Below are positions 12,485 to 21,219 of a DNA stretch of 35,202 nucleotides, in pieces. Under the pieces are notes generated by a model. The model did not search any database. It was not told the origin of the DNA and was given only the letters and a program-made list of their open reading frames with translations. A program made the translations under genes and the position numbers. Origin of the DNA: a virus; IMG/VR virus record IMGVR_UViG_3300045912_000072, positions 1 through 35,202 of that record, one strand, 5' to 3'. Position 1 is the first letter of the stretch, and the number at the start of each line of letters is the position of its first letter.

Positions 12485-12804
12485 ACCCAGAGTTGCTTTT
12501 ATCGCTCATCTCAGCGTTGTCTGTTTTCATTCTCGGAGTTTTGCAATGGCGCGCGAATGTGCGCTCGGCGGATACGCAAATCCTCAAAGTCAACACGGAG
12601 ACCATCCTGGCTTTGTCTCGCCGCATTGACGAACTCGAAAAACGCGACGAAGAGAACGCGCGCCGCATTGACGAACTCGAAAAAGAAAATCGAGAATTAC
12701 GCCGCGCGATTGCCCGCGCAGTTGAGTACATTCGCCGCAACTACCCTGGCGCGGATATTCCAGATTTTACAATCCCGACCGGTCCCCTCAAACCGTTGAA
12801 GTGA
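12481..12804 (+). CDS. Spanin-like protein: one membrane helix plus coiled coil
   Basis: The 107-residue protein has an N-terminal anchor (about residues 4-23), then a heptad-rich coiled coil with a repeated RRIDELEK unit (residues about 47-80) and a Pro-rich end. This is the shape of Rz/inner-membrane spanins and of some phage anchor proteins next to endolysins. It starts at ATG overlapping the previous stop and ends six bases before the lysozyme gene. Confidence 0.6.
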   Translation: MNPELLLSLISALSVFILGVLQWRANVRSADTQILKVNTETILALSRRIDELEKRDEENARRIDELEKENRELRRAIARAVEYIRRNYPGADIPDFTIPTGPLKPLK

Positions 12805-12810
12805 GGCAGC

Positions 12811-13959
12811 ATGTACGATACTCTCGGAAAATATCTGCGAGATTATGAGCGCGAGCGGTACACGCTCTTCGACCGCATCGGACGCATCTTTGCGCTTCAG
12901 TCTATTATCCTCCCGCCAGAACCAGAACAATTTGCGGATGTGTCCTTCTGGCAGGCTGGCATGGACTGGGACAAATATCCGCACCGTGCCGCTATCTTGC
13001 GCATCGGACAAAATATCTGGAAGGATTCATCGTTCGAGACGTTCTATGCTGCGTGCAAGCAGCGCGGCATCGCCGTCGGCGGCTATGTCTTCTTTGATGA
13101 CCGCGTCACGCCGCAGCAGCAGGCGAGTATGGTCTCAAACGCCATGCTCGGCAAAGCCATGGAGATGGAAATCTTCGTTGACGTGGAGCGGTCATACGGC
13201 GGCGCGTATGGCGGATTTGCGAACATTCGCAAACTCATCGAATTGCTCGAAGCAGCGGGGATACGATGTAAAGGTTTGGGAATTTACACAGGCTATTACT
13301 ACTGGAAATCGCTAGGCGCTTTATCAGCCAGCGATAGCGCATTCTTTGCCGCGCGTCCGCTCTGGATTGCCTGGTACGCCGCGCCAAGCGTGGTAAAAGT
13401 GCCGCCGCCCTGGTCTGACTGGCGGCACTGGCAATACGGCACGCCAGTCGTGCAATGGGGACAACCAACGGCGGAGATTGACGCGAACTACTACAACGGC
13501 TCGCGCAAAGCGTTCGAGAGTTACTACCTGAATATCAGTCAACCGCCAGCAGGAGGCGACATGCACTACTACATTCTGAAATCGAATATCGAAGGCGAAT
13601 ATCGGAGCATTCGCGCTCCGCATCCGACATCTCACATCCAGGGCGCGAAAATCGGGCAAATCAATCCTGGAGCGTCCGCGAAAGCAGTCGAAAAATACGT
13701 CTACGGCACAGATGTAATCGTCAACGGCACGACATACGCCAAAGTCGGCGACATCTGGTGGCGCGTGTACGAAGCGAATGGGCAGCCGATTGACGGCTGG
13801 TGCGCGGAAGTCCATCTGGGCAAGCGCTATCTCATCGTGCAGGAAGTTGGCACAGCGCAGCCGTCCGCGCCTGTGTCTTCAATGGAAATCATGCTTGCGC
13901 CCGGTTCGAGCGTCGTCGTTAAACGCGCGGATGGCACAACTGAAACTTACACCGCATGA
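12811..13959 (+). CDS. Endolysin: GH25 lysozyme with C-terminal SH3-like part
   Basis: The 382-residue enzyme cleaves the N-acetylmuramic acid-N-acetylglucosamine bond of peptidoglycan. The GH25 domain spans about residues 45-245: early VSFWQAGMDWDKYP, the catalytic D-x-E in EIFVDVERSYGG, then WIAWYA and HWQYG...AEIDANYYNG at the end of the barrel. A second part (about 255-355) reads like an SH3b fold (SIRAPHPTSHIQGAKIGQIN..., WWRVYEANGQPIDGWCAE), giving wall binding. It is the fourth gene of the lysis module and overlaps the next gene by four bases. No signal peptide, so it needs a holin. Confidence 0.92.
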   Translation: MYDTLGKYLRDYERERYTLFDRIGRIFALQSIILPPEPEQFADVSFWQAGMDWDKYPHRAAILRIGQNIWKDSSFETFYAACKQRGIAVGGYVFFDDRVTPQQQASMVSNAMLGKAMEMEIFVDVERSYGGAYGGFANIRKLIELLEAAGIRCKGLGIYTGYYYWKSLGALSASDSAFFAARPLWIAWYAAPSVVKVPPPWSDWRHWQYGTPVVQWGQPTAEIDANYYNGSRKAFESYYLNISQPPAGGDMHYYILKSNIEGEYRSIRAPHPTSHIQGAKIGQINPGASAKAVEKYVYGTDVIVNGTTYAKVGDIWWRVYEANGQPIDGWCAEVHLGKRYLIVQEVGTAQPSAPVSSMEIMLAPGSSVVVKRADGTTETYTA

Positions 13960-14699
13960 AAATCACCGTTGATTTTCCTCTAGCGCCGCAGGGTATTTAC
14001 CGCGTCCGCAAGTGGGGAGACCCGCTGCTCGTGCGTCTGGCTGGACTGACCACCCGTCTGATGGGCAGCAATTTCCAGCCAGTGCAACTTGCGGTATTCA
14101 ATTTACAGACAAACATGGCGGAGTTTGGCGCGGTCAGTCTCTTTCAAGAATGCGATGAAGCATTTCTGCGTCGGCTGCAATACGACCAGAGTAATAAATC
14201 GCCGTATGGCTCGTTGACGCAGATTTACAAGTGGCTAATCAACGATGAAGGAAACGCCGAACGTCCGTACTGGTACAAGAACGGCAGGCTGGTATTCGGT
14301 ACAATCGTTTTCGGCGGGCAACTTATTCAGGTTGAGGTGGACGCAGGCGGCAAACCAGTTGAATACGCGCGGCGCGGGCGATACAAAAACGAGACGGATA
14401 AGGACATCAGGCTCTTGACATTCTACAAACTCATCGGCGTGCGCAAATCGCACATTGCTGCCTGGAGCGGCAAAGGTGGACGCGCATTGCACGAGGAATA
14501 TCCTTATCTGGTGCAGCACGCGACCAGCGCAGACATGAACGGCAATCAGCACGACATCTATAACGAGTTTCCGCGCGGGACGGAAATCTTCCATCCAGTC
14601 TGGGACGCGCGGGATTTTCCGCACAATCTTCCAGAAAGCAGGTACGACCCTGCGCTGTACATTGCGCGGGATTTTCTTGAAAAGGAAGCAATAAGATGA
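13956..14699 (+). CDS. Hypothetical protein, 247 aa
   Basis: A soluble protein beginning MKITVDFPLAPQGIYRVRKW with many aromatic residues and mixed beta/alpha pattern. Its start overlaps the lysozyme stop and its stop overlaps the next gene, so it lies in the late operon between lysis and packaging genes. No motif is recognised. Confidence 0.75.
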   Translation: MKITVDFPLAPQGIYRVRKWGDPLLVRLAGLTTRLMGSNFQPVQLAVFNLQTNMAEFGAVSLFQECDEAFLRRLQYDQSNKSPYGSLTQIYKWLINDEGNAERPYWYKNGRLVFGTIVFGGQLIQVEVDAGGKPVEYARRGRYKNETDKDIRLLTFYKLIGVRKSHIAAWSGKGGRALHEEYPYLVQHATSADMNGNQHDIYNEFPRGTEIFHPVWDARDFPHNLPESRYDPALYIARDFLEKEAIR

Positions 14700-14899
14700 C
14701 GTACATGCGCGATCCGGCAAAACGTCTCGCGCAGCAATATGTACGTGAGACGGACACGCCGCAGACGTTCTTTTTCGGAAGCGATGAAGTCCACGACGCG
14801 CCGCCCGATACCGAGATTGTCATCACAATCACAGTGCGGCATAAATCGCGCACGCCGTCAAACGTCACGCGCACGCCGTTCTGGATATATCTCAAATGA
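14696..14899 (+). CDS. Hypothetical protein, 67 aa
   Basis: MTYMRDPAKRLAQQYVRETD... is a small basic protein with a beta-rich second half (TEIVITITVRHKS). Overlaps the previous stop by four bases. Not recognised. Confidence 0.65.
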   Translation: MTYMRDPAKRLAQQYVRETDTPQTFFFGSDEVHDAPPDTEIVITITVRHKSRTPSNVTRTPFWIYLK

Positions 14900-14913
14900 G
14901 GGGAGTGTAGGTC

Positions 14914-16140
14914 ATGGCAAAACCGCGATCGCGATGGAGTCTCATCAAAATCAGACTTGGCGATATTCAAGATTATTCAGGCAACCCGCGCATGAGTACA
15001 AAAGCGCAGGCAGAGCGCATTATCGCCAGTGAGAAAAAATTCGGGCAGCCACTACCGTTCCTTGTCGGCCCCGCCGTTGACGGGCGTTATCCTCTCCTGG
15101 ACGGACACCAGCGTAAGGCGGCATGGCTGACGGTGTACGGCGAAGACTTCCTTGTAGACGCGATGGTATCCGACCGTCCGCTCACAGACGAAGAACACCG
15201 TGAGATGATTATCACGCTGCACGCCGGCGCTACTGGCTCGTGGGACTGGGACGCGCTATCATCGTGGCAGCCGTCCGACTTGAAATCGTGGGGCATGGAT
15301 GAGGCGACACTGAAGCAATGGAATAATGACGCCAACAATCTGAAGGAAATGTTACGCGCCGAAATGCCAACGGCAGACGTTGAGCCGCAGATTGACCGCG
15401 CCGAGGAACTGCGTGAGAAGTGGGGCGTCCAGACTGGAGACCTGTGGCAACTCGGAGACCATCGTCTCATTTGCGGCGACTGCACCGACCGCGCAGTGGT
15501 GGAGCGGGTGATGGGAGGGGAGAAGGCGGGCGTGGTTGTAACCGACCCACCATGGAATGTCGGCTGGAAGTACAGCGAATATAAAGATGATTTAACGCCA
15601 GAAGAATACAAAAACTTTAGCGATAGATGGAGAGAAAATGCGGAAAGAACAGGGGCTGATTTGTTTTTCGTTGCTATGTCAATGAAAAACTATAAGTTTT
15701 TTCATTACTGGTTTCCTATGGCTGAACGGATATTTGCCGAGTGTCAAAACTTTGTACAGCATACCAACGTATACATGCAATACGCTTTTAATCCAATACT
15801 TGTTTGGAATAATCGCAAAGATAAAAAAAAGAGCGAAGCAGGGAAAAGAGATTATTTTATAGCCGAAACCAGTATAACAAAAAGTACGCCAGACAAAGAG
15901 CTAGCGAAGGTGAATACCGCCACTAGATGGCTGCCAACTGTTGAATATATGGTTAGTTTTTCAAACAGCGACGATATTATTTACGAACCGTTTGGCGGAA
16001 CAGGTACAACCATCATCGCCTGCGAGAACCTGAAGCGCAAGTGCCGCGCAATCGAGATTAGTCCAGGATATGTCAGCGTAACTCTGGAAAGGTATTATCA
16101 AGTATTCGGAATTTTGCCAGTTTTATTGGAGCGCAAATGA
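14914..16140 (+). CDS. ParB-like domain fused to DNA methyltransferase (mosaic)
   Basis: The 408-residue protein has an N-terminal ParB/sulfiredoxin-like domain (about residues 10-95: LGDIQDYSGNPRMS, LLDGHQRKAAWL), a linker, and an N4-cytosine/N6-adenine methyltransferase domain (about 160-400) with motif IV TDPPWN and motif I YEPFGGTGTTIIACE placed last, the beta-class order. The phage pattern of a ParB-methyltransferase before terminase genes is common. From about 15560 to 16000 the DNA turns AT-rich with different codon use, covering the target-recognition part. The 3' end meets an inserted HNH gene, and a displaced methyltransferase tail remains at 16761-16838. Confidence 0.9.
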   Translation: MAKPRSRWSLIKIRLGDIQDYSGNPRMSTKAQAERIIASEKKFGQPLPFLVGPAVDGRYPLLDGHQRKAAWLTVYGEDFLVDAMVSDRPLTDEEHREMIITLHAGATGSWDWDALSSWQPSDLKSWGMDEATLKQWNNDANNLKEMLRAEMPTADVEPQIDRAEELREKWGVQTGDLWQLGDHRLICGDCTDRAVVERVMGGEKAGVVVTDPPWNVGWKYSEYKDDLTPEEYKNFSDRWRENAERTGADLFFVAMSMKNYKFFHYWFPMAERIFAECQNFVQHTNVYMQYAFNPILVWNNRKDKKKSEAGKRDYFIAETSITKSTPDKELAKVNTATRWLPTVEYMVSFSNSDDIIYEPFGGTGTTIIACENLKRKCRAIEISPGYVSVTLERYYQVFGILPVLLERK

Positions 16141-16739
16141 CCACCTTCTGTCCAACTGTGACGTATAGAGCAAGCACGACAATATCTGGAACGCCCGCTT
16201 GTTTTAGCCCCGCAACTTTCGCAATGCTTCGGAAAGAATGCGGGGGTGGAAAGTTTTCTTCCATGTTCCTTTTCGTGACAAGTTATACACAAAGTAATGC
16301 CGTTAGATACGTCAAGAGCAAGTTCTGGATGTTTTGCAAATTCTTTTATGTGATGGGCGTGCAGTTTTCCGCCTACTTGACCACATTTTTGGCATTTATA
16401 ATCGTCTCTTTTATAAACTGCAATTCTCCACTTTTTCAATTCCCCTTTAAGCCCACTACGTTTTCTTGTAAGAGAACTTCCACCCTTCCACGCTGGGGCT
16501 TTATCTCCAACAAGGTTTTTCGAACGCCAAGCAGAAGCACAAATTCGAGAACAAAATTTAGACCGCTTATCTCTACTGTTGAATTCATTTCCGCACCATT
16601 TACAAATTTTTGGTTGTGGTGGATTACGGGTAGACCAACAGGCTTTAGAGCAGTAATGAGCCGTTTCAGAACGGTATGCTTTTACCTTAAACGGTTTTCC
16701 GCATTTTTTGCAAATATTTGTAACTTGTGTGTTTTTCAT
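16098..16739 (-). CDS. HNH homing-type endonuclease with zinc fingers
   Basis: The 213-residue protein, on the strand opposite to its late neighbours, has two N-terminal Cys4 fingers (CKKCGKPF...HYCSKAC and CKWCGNEF...KFCSRIC), an HNH nuclease core (CQKCGQ...LHAHHIKEFAKHP...NGITLCITCHEKEH) and a last Cys4 finger (CESCGAKT...RYCRAC). It is AT-rich and overlaps the methyltransferase end by 43 bases. These features, with the duplicated methyltransferase C-terminus on its far side, mark a mobile, free-standing homing endonuclease. A TATAAT box lies just upstream of its start. Confidence 0.92.
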   Translation of the reverse strand: MKNTQVTNICKKCGKPFKVKAYRSETAHYCSKACWSTRNPPQPKICKWCGNEFNSRDKRSKFCSRICASAWRSKNLVGDKAPAWKGGSSLTRKRSGLKGELKKWRIAVYKRDDYKCQKCGQVGGKLHAHHIKEFAKHPELALDVSNGITLCITCHEKEHGRKLSTPAFFPKHCESCGAKTSGRSRYCRACSIRHSWTEGGHLRSNKTGKIPNT

Positions 16740-16760
16740 AATACATATTATAGCACATTG

Positions 16761-16838
16761 TTCCCCGCCTATGTCGCTGTTGCGCTGGAGCGATGGGCGA
16801 CACTGACGGGAAAAACGCCCGTAAAAATTGAAGCATAG
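16761..16838 (+). pseudogene. Displaced C-terminus of the methyltransferase
   Basis: The + strand reads FPAYVAVALERWATLTGKTP and five more residues to a stop. This is the usual last segment of this methyltransferase family, and it parallels SPGYVSVTLERYYQVFGILP at the end of the intact gene before the HNH insert. It has no start and is separated from the gene by the HNH insertion, so it is a leftover of the original gene end. Confidence 0.8.
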
Positions 16839-16849
16839 AAGTTGAAACG

Positions 16850-17302
16850 ATGAACCCGAACAGTCCGCAATCCACCAAACGCGCCAAGACTGCCGAGCGC
16901 AAAAAGCAAGCCCTCGCCCGCAGAATCGGCGGGTGGACGTTCGCGCAGATTGGCGAGGAACTTGGCATTAGCACGCAGGCTGCCTACAACCTGGTCAAAT
17001 CTGCGCTTGCCGAGACGAATGCGAAGACGGCAGAGGAAGCCGAGATACTGCGCCGTCTTGAACTGGAGCGTCTGGACACCATGCGCAGCGCGATATGGGG
17101 ATTAGTGCTTAAGGGAGACGTGCAGGCGATTGACCGCGCGTTACGGATTAGCAAGCGCATGAGCGAACTTACTGGTATTGATGCGCCTGCCAAGACTGAC
17201 ATCACCAGCGGCGGAGAGAAAATCGAGGTCGTTATTAAATATGCAGACCGTGACGATACAACTTCCGAAACTCCACCAGGCGCAGCAGAAAATTCTGCGT
17301 GA
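16850..17302 (+). CDS. terS: Terminase small subunit
   Basis: The 150-residue protein has an N-terminal helix-turn-helix (RIGGWTFAQIGEELGISTQA, about residues 25-45), a helical oligomerisation region and an acidic tail. It recognises phage DNA and passes it to the large subunit. It lies directly before, and overlaps by 62 bases, the large terminase gene. Size and layout fit TerS of HK97-like phages; the call rests on these and position. Confidence 0.85.
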   Translation: MNPNSPQSTKRAKTAERKKQALARRIGGWTFAQIGEELGISTQAAYNLVKSALAETNAKTAEEAEILRRLELERLDTMRSAIWGLVLKGDVQAIDRALRISKRMSELTGIDAPAKTDITSGGEKIEVVIKYADRDDTTSETPPGAAENSA

Positions 17303-18431
17303 GCGCAAGAGGCGCAACGTGATAGCCTGCGGCAGGCGTTTCGGCAAGAATGTGTTGCTGCAAGATTTAGCGGTCGAGTGCGCACTAAAATTACGCGCTC
17401 CGTGCGGATGGGGCGCGCCAGTGTATAAGCAAATGCTCGAAGATTACAATTCTCTCGCCAACACGCTCGCGCCAGTTATCACGCGCAAATCAGCCGCAGA
17501 GATGCGGCTTGACCTGCTCGGCGGCGGCGTCATCCAATTCTGGTCGCTGGAGCGTCCTGACAGCATTCGCGGCAATAAGTACAGGCGTTTCATCGTCAAC
17601 GAGGCTGGCTTCGTGCCTGACCTGCTCGACATCCGCAATTACATCATCATGCCGACACTGATAGACATGCAAGGCGATGAGTACTATAGCGGGACGCCAA
17701 AGGGCATGAACGGCTTTTTTGCGCTATACAACCAGACGGGCGAGGACTGGGCGCACTGGCAAATGTCATCGTACGAAAATCCGCACATTCCGCGCACAGA
17801 GTTGGACGCGCTCAAAAATGTGATGACTGAACGCGCGTTTCAGCAAGAGATACTCGCGCAGTTTCTGGAAGATGGTGGCGGTGTGTTTCGTCATGTGAAC
17901 GCAGCGGCTGTGCTAGAGCCAGAGCAGCCGCAGCCTGGTAAGCAGTACGTTATCGGCGTGGACTGGGGACGCTCCGAAGACGCGACCGTCTTTTGCGTGC
18001 TTGACAGCGAAAGCAAGCGGCAGGTCTGGCTTGACCGCATGACCGACACAGACTATGCCAGTCAGCGGCTACGGCTGAAGGCATTATCGGAACGGTACAA
18101 TAACGCGCCAGTTATCGCGGAAGCGAACAGTATCGGTCAGCCGAACATCGAGGCGTTACAGCAGATGGGCGTAGGCGTGACTGGCTTCACGACAACGAAC
18201 GTCACAAAAGCGCAAATCATTCAGGAATTGGAACTCGCGTTTGAGCGCGGCGAGATTGTGCTGCTCAAAGACGACGTGCAGACAAACGAACTGCTCGCGT
18301 TTCAGAGTGAGAAGTTGCCGAGCGGACTTGTGCGTTACAGCGCGCCAGATGGAATACATGATGATACCGTGATGGCGCTTGCACTGGCATGGCATGGACG
18401 CTCGCGTCCGCTGGTAATTTTTGGAGTGTAA
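17241..18431 (+). CDS. terL: Terminase large subunit
   Basis: Start taken at ATG 17241, as the conserved sequence begins QLPKLHQAQQKIL right after it. The 396-residue motor has Walker A as ACGRRFGKN, Walker B as RFIVNEAGF, a coupling-like YYSGTPKG, and a C-terminal nuclease domain with VDWGRSEDATVF and a closing DDTVMALALAW. It packages DNA into the prohead using ATP and cuts it at the ends. It is slightly short for the family. The Asp of the Walker B DE pair is Asn here (VNEA), which is unusual. Confidence 0.95.
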   Translation: MQTVTIQLPKLHQAQQKILRERKRRNVIACGRRFGKNVLLQDLAVECALKLRAPCGWGAPVYKQMLEDYNSLANTLAPVITRKSAAEMRLDLLGGGVIQFWSLERPDSIRGNKYRRFIVNEAGFVPDLLDIRNYIIMPTLIDMQGDEYYSGTPKGMNGFFALYNQTGEDWAHWQMSSYENPHIPRTELDALKNVMTERAFQQEILAQFLEDGGGVFRHVNAAAVLEPEQPQPGKQYVIGVDWGRSEDATVFCVLDSESKRQVWLDRMTDTDYASQRLRLKALSERYNNAPVIAEANSIGQPNIEALQQMGVGVTGFTTTNVTKAQIIQELELAFERGEIVLLKDDVQTNELLAFQSEKLPSGLVRYSAPDGIHDDTVMALALAWHGRSRPLVIFGV

Positions 18432-18432
18432 T

Positions 18433-19890
18433 ATGGCAAACAACCTCAAGACAATCGTGACCATCCCAGGCTGGGCTGAATTCCTCGAAAGCGACCAGGC
18501 ACGCGAGATTACAATGCCGGCGCAGGCTTACGCTTACGTGCCGCTTGTCGCACGCGCGACACAACTGCGCTGCAACGCGCTCGCTCGTGTGCCAGTGGCG
18601 ATATATGCTGGAGAGAACGAGATAGAGTGGCCGTTCGTGACAAGCGCGTATGAATTGCTGTGGAAGACCGAAGCCAGCCTGCTGCTGCACGGCGCGGCAT
18701 ACATCGAAATCATCCGCACGAAGTTGCGCGGCAAGCCTGTAGATTTACGCTGGATTAATCCGACTACGATGCAGACGAACTACGTCAACGGACAGATTGT
18801 CCACACGCAGAACGGCAAACTCATTCCGAATGAAGACCTGATTTACATCCGCGAGTTTAGCCTGCGCGACGACATTCGACCGGGAGATAGCGCGGCGAAA
18901 ATCGCGCTCATGGACGCTGGCTTGCTGCGCTATATGAGCCGCTTCGCGTCAGCGTTTTTTCAGAACGGCGCGATGCCTGTTACGGTAGCGTTTATCGAAG
19001 GTCTTGCGAACGATGACGAGGCGCAGCGCGTGCAGGGGCGTCTGCGGCAGGTGATGGCTGGTATCCGCAACGCGATGAAACTCATCGTTCTCAATCGCAA
19101 GATTGAGCCGAAAGTCATCAGCCAGCCGCTGAAAGATTTGGCAATGCCTGACCTGTACGCGCAGGCGGTCAATAACGTGGCATGGGCATTCCAGTTGAAC
19201 AAAGCCGTCTTGGAGGACACAGCCAACCGCGCAACAGCGCAGGAATACCGTCTCGGCTTGTACCAGGACGTGGTAGAGCCGCGCGCGCGGATGCTGGAAG
19301 GCGAACTCAATCGCCAACTCTTCAGCACGATGAACTTACGGCTGGAATTCAAATTTGAGCAGATGGACATCTATCAGGAGGACGAATCGCAGCGCGCGGC
19401 AAGTCTGGCGGCGATTGTCAATGCAATCAATACAAATCCAGACGTGGCGCAGTTTGCGATGGACATCCTCGGCTACGATTTATCGGATGAGCAGCGCGCG
19501 ATGCTGGACGCGATTATCCAGCGCAAGAACGACAACCGCGAGCAGATGCAGCAATTACAGCAACGAGCGCAAGAGCAACCACAACTGCAAGAGCAGCAGC
19601 CAGCGCAGCAGAAGACATACGCGCAGATTGACTTGGAACGCTGGCAGAAGAAGTGTCTCAACCGCTTGGCGGATGGCAAGTCTGCCGACTGTGCTTTTAC
19701 CAGCAATGCCATTGACGACTGGACGCGCTTGCAGATTGCAAAGCATTTGCCAGAATGCAAGACCGCCGATGACGTGCGCGAACTGTTCGCGCCGTACTTG
19801 CAGATGAATCGCGGCGTTGGCGAGAGCGAGATAAAGATGCTCGCGGACGCGATAAACAAACTTGCGGAGAAGCATGACGCTCAAGACTGA
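18433..19890 (+). CDS. Portal protein, HK97 type
   Basis: The 485-residue protein forms the dodecameric ring through which DNA enters the head. Family features: VARATQLRCNALARVPVAIY, a LLLHGAAYIEIIR strand, PTTMQTNYVNG, and the NNVAWAFQLNKAVLEDTANR loop-helix. The end (about residues 380-430) is Gln-rich and linker-like, followed by an extra acidic domain. ATG 18433 is preceded by GGAG; the stop of terL overlaps by a base or so. The 3' end overlaps the MuF-like gene by 17 bases. Confidence 0.92.
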   Translation: MANNLKTIVTIPGWAEFLESDQAREITMPAQAYAYVPLVARATQLRCNALARVPVAIYAGENEIEWPFVTSAYELLWKTEASLLLHGAAYIEIIRTKLRGKPVDLRWINPTTMQTNYVNGQIVHTQNGKLIPNEDLIYIREFSLRDDIRPGDSAAKIALMDAGLLRYMSRFASAFFQNGAMPVTVAFIEGLANDDEAQRVQGRLRQVMAGIRNAMKLIVLNRKIEPKVISQPLKDLAMPDLYAQAVNNVAWAFQLNKAVLEDTANRATAQEYRLGLYQDVVEPRARMLEGELNRQLFSTMNLRLEFKFEQMDIYQEDESQRAASLAAIVNAINTNPDVAQFAMDILGYDLSDEQRAMLDAIIQRKNDNREQMQQLQQRAQEQPQLQEQQPAQQKTYAQIDLERWQKKCLNRLADGKSADCAFTSNAIDDWTRLQIAKHLPECKTADDVRELFAPYLQMNRGVGESEIKMLADAINKLAEKHDAQD

Positions 19891-20599
19891 CGTTATCCGA
19901 ACCGTTGTCGCGCGCTTTCCGCTCGTTCGTCGTTATCTCAAAGAGCCAGCACGCACAATCGCTGATGTGCTTGTGCCAGAGGTCAAGACATTTGACTACA
20001 TGGCAAAGCAAATCGAGCGGTTGATTAAGTCGCTCTATAACGATTACATCTCGCGCAATGACTTCCTCGACCTGATGTTCGCGGTCATTCGCGGACAACT
20101 TCGGCAGGCGTATATCGCTGGCATGGAAGAGGCAGGGCTATCCGAGGACGAAATGACGCCAGAAATGAAAAACGAGATGGAGCAATTCATTCTTGACGAA
20201 CTTCCATTTGTTGACCGTCTCGCCGGCGACATCATCAACGCGCGCACACTTGACCGAGCAGAGAACACGCCGGGGCAGCGGCTTTCGCAAATCACCTGGC
20301 GCGCCGACTTATGGGCGAACAGGTACAACGAGGTCATGAACGCTGCAAAGTTGCGTGTAACAGAGCAATTCGGCGGTAAGATGATGTGGGTGCTTGGCGC
20401 AACAGAGCAGCACTGTGAGACGTGCAGCGCGCTCAACGGCAAGGTAGCATTTGCGAATGAGTGGCGCGACAGCGGTCTCATGCCGCAAAGCAGCGTGCTG
20501 ATGTGCGGCGGTTATCGTTGCGATTGTGAACTCGTGCCAACCGACCGCCGGCGCAGTCCGAACATCGCGGATTATCTTGCTAGCGTGCCGAGGAAATAA
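19874..20599 (+). CDS. MuF-like minor head protein
   Basis: The 241-residue protein is helical and ends with the MuF domain: WVLGATEQHCETCSALNGKV, with the Cys pair and a later CGGYRCDCEL, as in SPP1 gp7/Mu F homologues. It is a minor head protein placed between portal and capsid genes in many phages, and may be ejected with DNA. The start overlaps the portal gene. ATG 19874 is preferred over an upstream TTG. Confidence 0.88.
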   Translation: MTLKTDVIRTVVARFPLVRRYLKEPARTIADVLVPEVKTFDYMAKQIERLIKSLYNDYISRNDFLDLMFAVIRGQLRQAYIAGMEEAGLSEDEMTPEMKNEMEQFILDELPFVDRLAGDIINARTLDRAENTPGQRLSQITWRADLWANRYNEVMNAAKLRVTEQFGGKMMWVLGATEQHCETCSALNGKVAFANEWRDSGLMPQSSVLMCGGYRCDCELVPTDRRRSPNIADYLASVPRK

Positions 20600-21090
20600 T
20601 GATACGCTTCAACGTGAAGGCAAAGCCATCCGAATTGATGAAACTCATCTCATCCGCTCCACGAATGGCGCGCGGCAAGATGACCGAAGCCGCGGCGAAA
20701 TACATCATCGGCGACATGGAGCGCGGCGCAAAGCATTATCCGCCGTACAAGTATGTCTCACGCAAACGCGCATACGGTAGGACTTTCGTCAGCGAAAGGC
20801 AGCGGCGATATGTGATGGCGATGATACATGCAGGCAGAATTGACCCTGGATACCCCCACCGCACTGGCATTATCCAGCGCGGATGGTACATCAAAAACAG
20901 CGGCGCAAAGGCGACTATCGCCAATGACGCGCGAGGCGTGGACTTCGTTCACGGTGACAAGAAGCAGGCGCGGCTAAACAAACTCGCAGGCTGGCGCACA
21001 GTCAGCGAAATCGCAAAGGCGAACATCAAAGGCGCGATAAAAGCAGCGGAGCAAGCGCTCAAAGAATACTTGAAAGAAAAGGACTTGTAG
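20599..21090 (+). CDS. Minor head/neck-type hypothetical protein
   Basis: The 163-residue basic protein (MIRFNVKAKPSELMKLISSA) is of the size and position of head-tail closure or gp10-like proteins, with a helical start, a Arg/Tyr-rich middle and a long basic C-terminal helix. No sure family. Its ATG overlaps the stop of the MuF-like gene. The promoter for the capsid leader lies in its last codons. Confidence 0.6.
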   Translation: MIRFNVKAKPSELMKLISSAPRMARGKMTEAAAKYIIGDMERGAKHYPPYKYVSRKRAYGRTFVSERQRRYVMAMIHAGRIDPGYPHRTGIIQRGWYIKNSGAKATIANDARGVDFVHGDKKQARLNKLAGWRTVSEIAKANIKGAIKAAEQALKEYLKEKDL

Positions 21091-21098
21091 AGTAGAAT
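21070..21098 (+). promoter_or_regulatory. Internal late promoter before the capsid gene
   Basis: TTGAAA (21070-21075), 17-base spacer, TAGAAT (21093-21098), a sigma70-like promoter in the 3' end of the preceding gene. Transcription would start near 21105, giving a leader of about 115 bases before the capsid fusion gene. Confidence 0.6.
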
Positions 21099-21104
21099 AC
21101 GTCT

Positions 21105-21200
21105 AACTGAATAACCAGGTGGCGGCTCGTAAACCGCTGGCGAATGTCTCACGAACGTGAAGAGGACTTGTAAATCCTGCGCGTTGGCGTGGGATTTTTT
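21105..21200 (+). ncRNA. Structured leader ending in an intrinsic terminator
   Basis: Three short hairpins follow one another: GCGG-CTCGTAAA-CCGC (21122-21137), TCAC-GAAC-GTGA (21149-21160), AGGA-CTTGTAAA-TCCT (21163-21178). Two share the loop CTYGTAAA. The last overlaps the 5' arm of an 11-bp terminator stem (21172-21182 with 21187-21197, loop GTTG) followed by T6, so the two cannot form together. The transcript may be a small RNA of about 95 bases or a regulated leader for capsid expression. The class is not recognised. Confidence 0.6.
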
Positions 21201-21219
21201 GCGTTAATACGGAGCGACT

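Noticed and set aside
21160-21182. tRNA-Thr-like anticodon arm (CTTGTAA loop) before the capsid gene
   Set aside because: No acceptor stem, no T-arm GTTCRA, and the loop is 8 bases with this stem; it is part of a hairpin and terminator region.
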